This document shows positions 5,477-7,536 of a stretch of DNA of 7,536 nucleotides, piece after piece (position 1 is the first letter of the stretch; the number at the start of each line of letters is the position of its first letter). The stretch spans positions 1-7,536 of the forward strand of contig JAEYZB010000174.1 in assembly GCA_023428205.1 (NCBI GenBank), written 5' to 3'. The translations under genes and the position numbers were made by a program. The notes under the pieces were generated by a model. That model searched no databases, was not told the origin of the DNA, and saw nothing but the letters and a program-made list of their open reading frames with translations. This stretch comes from Bacteroidota bacterium. GTDB taxonomy: Bacteria > Bacteroidota > Bacteroidia > Chitinophagales > LD1.

Positions 5477-7536
5477 CTATTTCCCCCACGGCAACTTAAG
5501 TCCCTTCACTGCATCTTTCGCTTTATTGGCAGCATCTTTCGCGGCTTTGTCTGCTTCTTGTTTCGCTTTGTCAGCGGCTTCTTTCGCTTTTTGTTCTGCT
5601 TGCTGCTGCACTTTTTTCGCTTCTTCTTCGGCTTTTGTTTTTAGTGCATCTGCCTGTTTTTTCGCCTCATCTTCCACCTTTTGTTTCAGGTCATTTACCG
5701 CATCTTTTGCCATATCGCCTACCGATGTTCCGCTACCACCCACTTTGTTCAGTTTCACAGTCGGCTTCGTGACCGTTCCGCCCACTTTCAAAAACAAGTT
5801 CAGCGTTTCCGGCATTTTCACCACGCCTCCGATAGCCGGAATTTGGTTGGTGAGAAAACTTGTTGCTCCGCCCAGTTCCTTGCTCGGCACATCGAAACGC
5901 ACATCATAATCAATGCTTTCATCAAAGCCATTCTGCCCTTTGAAATTAATGCCGTATCCATTGCCGAATTTAATATCTGTTGGTTCAACAGCGACTTTGC
6001 CGTCTTTAAATTTCAATACCGTCCACGCATTATTCAAACTCAAATTATTCAGCGATTGAACTTTCGTCACTTCCGCTATTTTTTGCAGAATCGGCAAGTT
6101 CACGATTTTCGCATTCGGAATAGTCACTTTCCCATCGCCTTGCAGCGTGTTGTAATCTACACTCATGTCCTCTTTCAAACTTCCCGAACCCTTCAGGTCA
6201 GATGAAAAACTACCCTGCACATACTTGATGATCGGAGCAAGTTTTGCGGCCATTCCCACGAACTGATAGGTTTTTTGGAAGTCGAAATTTTTGATGTCGT
6301 ACGCAAACGTTACTTTCGGAGTAGTCGATTTTGCAGTGCTGTATGTCGCGCTGATTGTGGCATTTCCGCCCAATAGTTCCGCAAATAAATCATTCAGATA
6401 AATCGTTTCGTCTTTCACTTTCACCTGCCCTTTTGCATTGGATAATTCCAGTTTGTCGTACAGAATCTTTCCGAATTTTGCGTTCAAATCAAAATCAATA
6501 TTTGCGGGAACCTGGAAATATTTTTCGCTTTCTGTTTTGGCTGTTTGCGTAGTGGTACTATCTGTTTTCAGCCATTCGTTTGCATCAAAAAAAGTTGAAT
6601 TCAAATTCAAATTCCCCTGCAACGCACCATTATTAAAAAGATATGCAATGTAGTTATTCAATGAACCGCTTGCGAAATAATCGCTCTTGCCGATTTTCGC
6701 AGAAAGATTTTCGAGCGCAATATTTTGCGGGTTAAATTTCATTTGCATTCTGCTCACATTCACCGGCATTGGCGTGGATTTACTGTCGTACACTAAGTTC
6801 GTGACATCGAGATTGCCTGCGGCTTTCACGGCTGTAAAATTCTTCTTTTCAATGTCGCTCTGACGCCCTTTGAATGTCAAGTCTGCCAACAATAAACCGC
6901 TGATTTTGTTCAAATCTTCTATCGGGTAAAACTTCGGAACATTTGCTAAATTCAATTTCCCTTTCACCGCCAAATCCACATTGGGGTCGCTGATAGGTGT
7001 GCTTACAAATATGCGTGCATCTATCGGTTCGCTGCCAATATCTGCATGCAATTTTTGTACATTGATTAATGTTTTATCCAAACTCCCTTGCGCTTTTTTG
7101 ACATTCGCATTGATATTGATATTGCTTACGGCTGTCGGCAAATCGGGATATTGGAAACTTGCATTTCCGACTTGCAAATCCAAATTGAATGCCGGATAGG
7201 TTTCCGCGCTATACAACCCTTTCACATCACCCGCCAACTTCAGTGTGCCGCTTGTTTTTATGTTCGCAAAATCTTTTTTGTACACCGCAGGAATGAGCGA
7301 GAGAATGCTTTTAAACGAAGCTTCTTTCGCCTGAAATTTTACATCTACATTGTAATTTGTGTCTTGCACAAACTGCACAAAGCCGTCAAATAATAAACCC
7401 AAATCATTCACATTAATTTCGTTTTTCACGAACGAGTATTTCTGGTTTTTCTCATCAATAGAAATAGTGTTATCGCCTTTTATTTTCGCTTCATTCAAAT
7501 ACGAAACCGCACCGCTTCGATAAGTAAGTGCTGCAA
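5477..7536 (-). CDS. AsmA-like envelope protein, C-terminal part (5' end beyond right edge), with 11-mer helical tail
   Basis: Reading leftwards from the right edge, 685 complete codons (7534 down to 5480) are open before TAG at 5477-5479. No in-frame stop lies between the edge and 7498, where the frame has TTG (Leu), so a start there would be artificial and the gene continues outside the window. Most of the visible part is repeated amphipathic beta strands with patterns such as SGTLKLAGDVKG (95-106) and FKGQNGFDESIDYDVRFDV (531-549), as in AsmA/TamB-type proteins with long lipid-carrying grooves. The segment at about 455-595 matches the AsmA-like C-terminal domain in character (LKFKDGKVAVEP, IKFGNGYGINF, AIGGVVKMPETLNLFLKVGGTVTKPTV). 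Residues 606-678 form a charged Ala-rich helix, ending KGLKLPWGK. The family role is phospholipid transport and outer membrane assembly, anchored in the inner membrane by an N-terminal helix that would lie beyond the edge. The AsmA-like assignment is strong; exact role inferred. Confidence 0.88.
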   Translation of the reverse strand, partial: AALTYRSGAVSYLNEAKIKGDNTISIDEKNQKYSFVKNEINVNDLGLLFDGFVQFVQDTNYNVDVKFQAKEASFKSILSLIPAVYKKDFANIKTSGTLKLAGDVKGLYSAETYPAFNLDLQVGNASFQYPDLPTAVSNININANVKKAQGSLDKTLINVQKLHADIGSEPIDARIFVSTPISDPNVDLAVKGKLNLANVPKFYPIEDLNKISGLLLADLTFKGRQSDIEKKNFTAVKAAGNLDVTNLVYDSKSTPMPVNVSRMQMKFNPQNIALENLSAKIGKSDYFASGSLNNYIAYLFNNGALQGNLNLNSTFFDANEWLKTDSTTTQTAKTESEKYFQVPANIDFDLNAKFGKILYDKLELSNAKGQVKVKDETIYLNDLFAELLGGNATISATYSTAKSTTPKVTFAYDIKNFDFQKTYQFVGMAAKLAPIIKYVQGSFSSDLKGSGSLKEDMSVDYNTLQGDGKVTIPNAKIVNLPILQKIAEVTKVQSLNNLSLNNAWTVLKFKDGKVAVEPTDIKFGNGYGINFKGQNGFDESIDYDVRFDVPSKELGGATSFLTNQIPAIGGVVKMPETLNLFLKVGGTVTKPTVKLNKVGGSGTSVGDMAKDAVNDLKQKVEDEAKKQADALKTKAEEEAKKVQQQAEQKAKEAADKAKQEADKAAKDAANKAKDAVKGLKLPWGK
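5501..5698 (-). repeat. Six consecutive 11-residue repeats encoding the Ala/Lys/Glu tail of the AsmA-like protein
   Basis: The tail divides without gaps into VNDLKQKVEDE, AKKQADALKTK, AEEEAKKVQQQ, AEQKAKEAADK, AKQEADKAAKD and AANKAKDAVKG. Position 1 is Ala or Val, position 5 is Ala in five of six, and position 8 is Val, Leu or Ala. This hendecad spacing gives one right-handed apolar stripe on a charged helix, like group 3 LEA proteins and some lipid-binding or coiled-coil helices. At the DNA level the repeats are similar but not identical (frequent gc-tt-t-c-gc patterns), which explains long shadow frames on the plus strand here. Confidence 0.75.

Noticed and set aside
5447..5909. Plus-strand open frames rich in Phe, Ala, Cys and Ser opposite the AsmA-like tail
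   Set aside because: They mirror the Ala/Lys/Glu 11-mer codons of the minus-strand gene; composition is low-complexity and no domain is visible.
7496..7498. TTG as start codon of the AsmA-like gene
   Set aside because: The frame stays open from 7498 to the right edge, with 12 more codons that fit an AsmA-like beta pattern. The start is outside the window.

Overview
The window looks like ordinary chromosomal DNA from a member of the Bacteroidota, probably near Chitinophagaceae/Sphingobacteriia. This is inferred from moderate-to-low GC, starts preceded by A/T-rich leaders without Shine-Dalgarno sequences, a TTTG-N19-TAnnTTTG promoter, and several protein families typical of the phylum. No phage, plasmid, CRISPR, rRNA or tRNA signature was seen, and no insertion sequence.

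Left part (1-1000): a TetR-family repressor, cut by the left edge and on the minus strand, faces a small protein on the plus strand. The small protein belongs to a Bacteroidota family that databases often call 'ABC transporter ATPase', although it has no ATPase motif. A perfect 14-bp palindrome between them overlaps the -33 element of the TetR promoter, which suggests autoregulation. The end of the small gene and the gap after it form a short AT-rich repeat with direct and inverted copies; its second unit begins at the stop codon.

Middle part (1005-3593): an arginase/formimidoylglutamase-fold protein that has lost at least two metal ligands is followed 10 bp later by an ArsR-type winged-helix regulator without cysteines. 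After a 95-bp gap comes a Gfo/Idh/MocA NAD(P)-dependent sugar oxidoreductase, whose best guess is a UDP-GlcNAc-3-dehydrogenase (GnnA)-like enzyme. All three read on the plus strand.

Right part (3721-7536): a 551-residue exported protein of unknown function, probably beta-propeller-like, converges on a large AsmA-like envelope protein on the minus strand. They are separated by a near-ideal two-way terminator (17-bp perfect stem). The AsmA-like gene is open through the right edge, so its true start is outside the window. It ends in an Ala/Lys/Glu-rich helix built of six consecutive 11-residue units.

I find no clearly new multi-gene system. The points most worth a second look are the degenerate ureohydrolase with its ArsR partner, the 11-mer tail of the AsmA-like protein, and the repeat that runs into a coding end.
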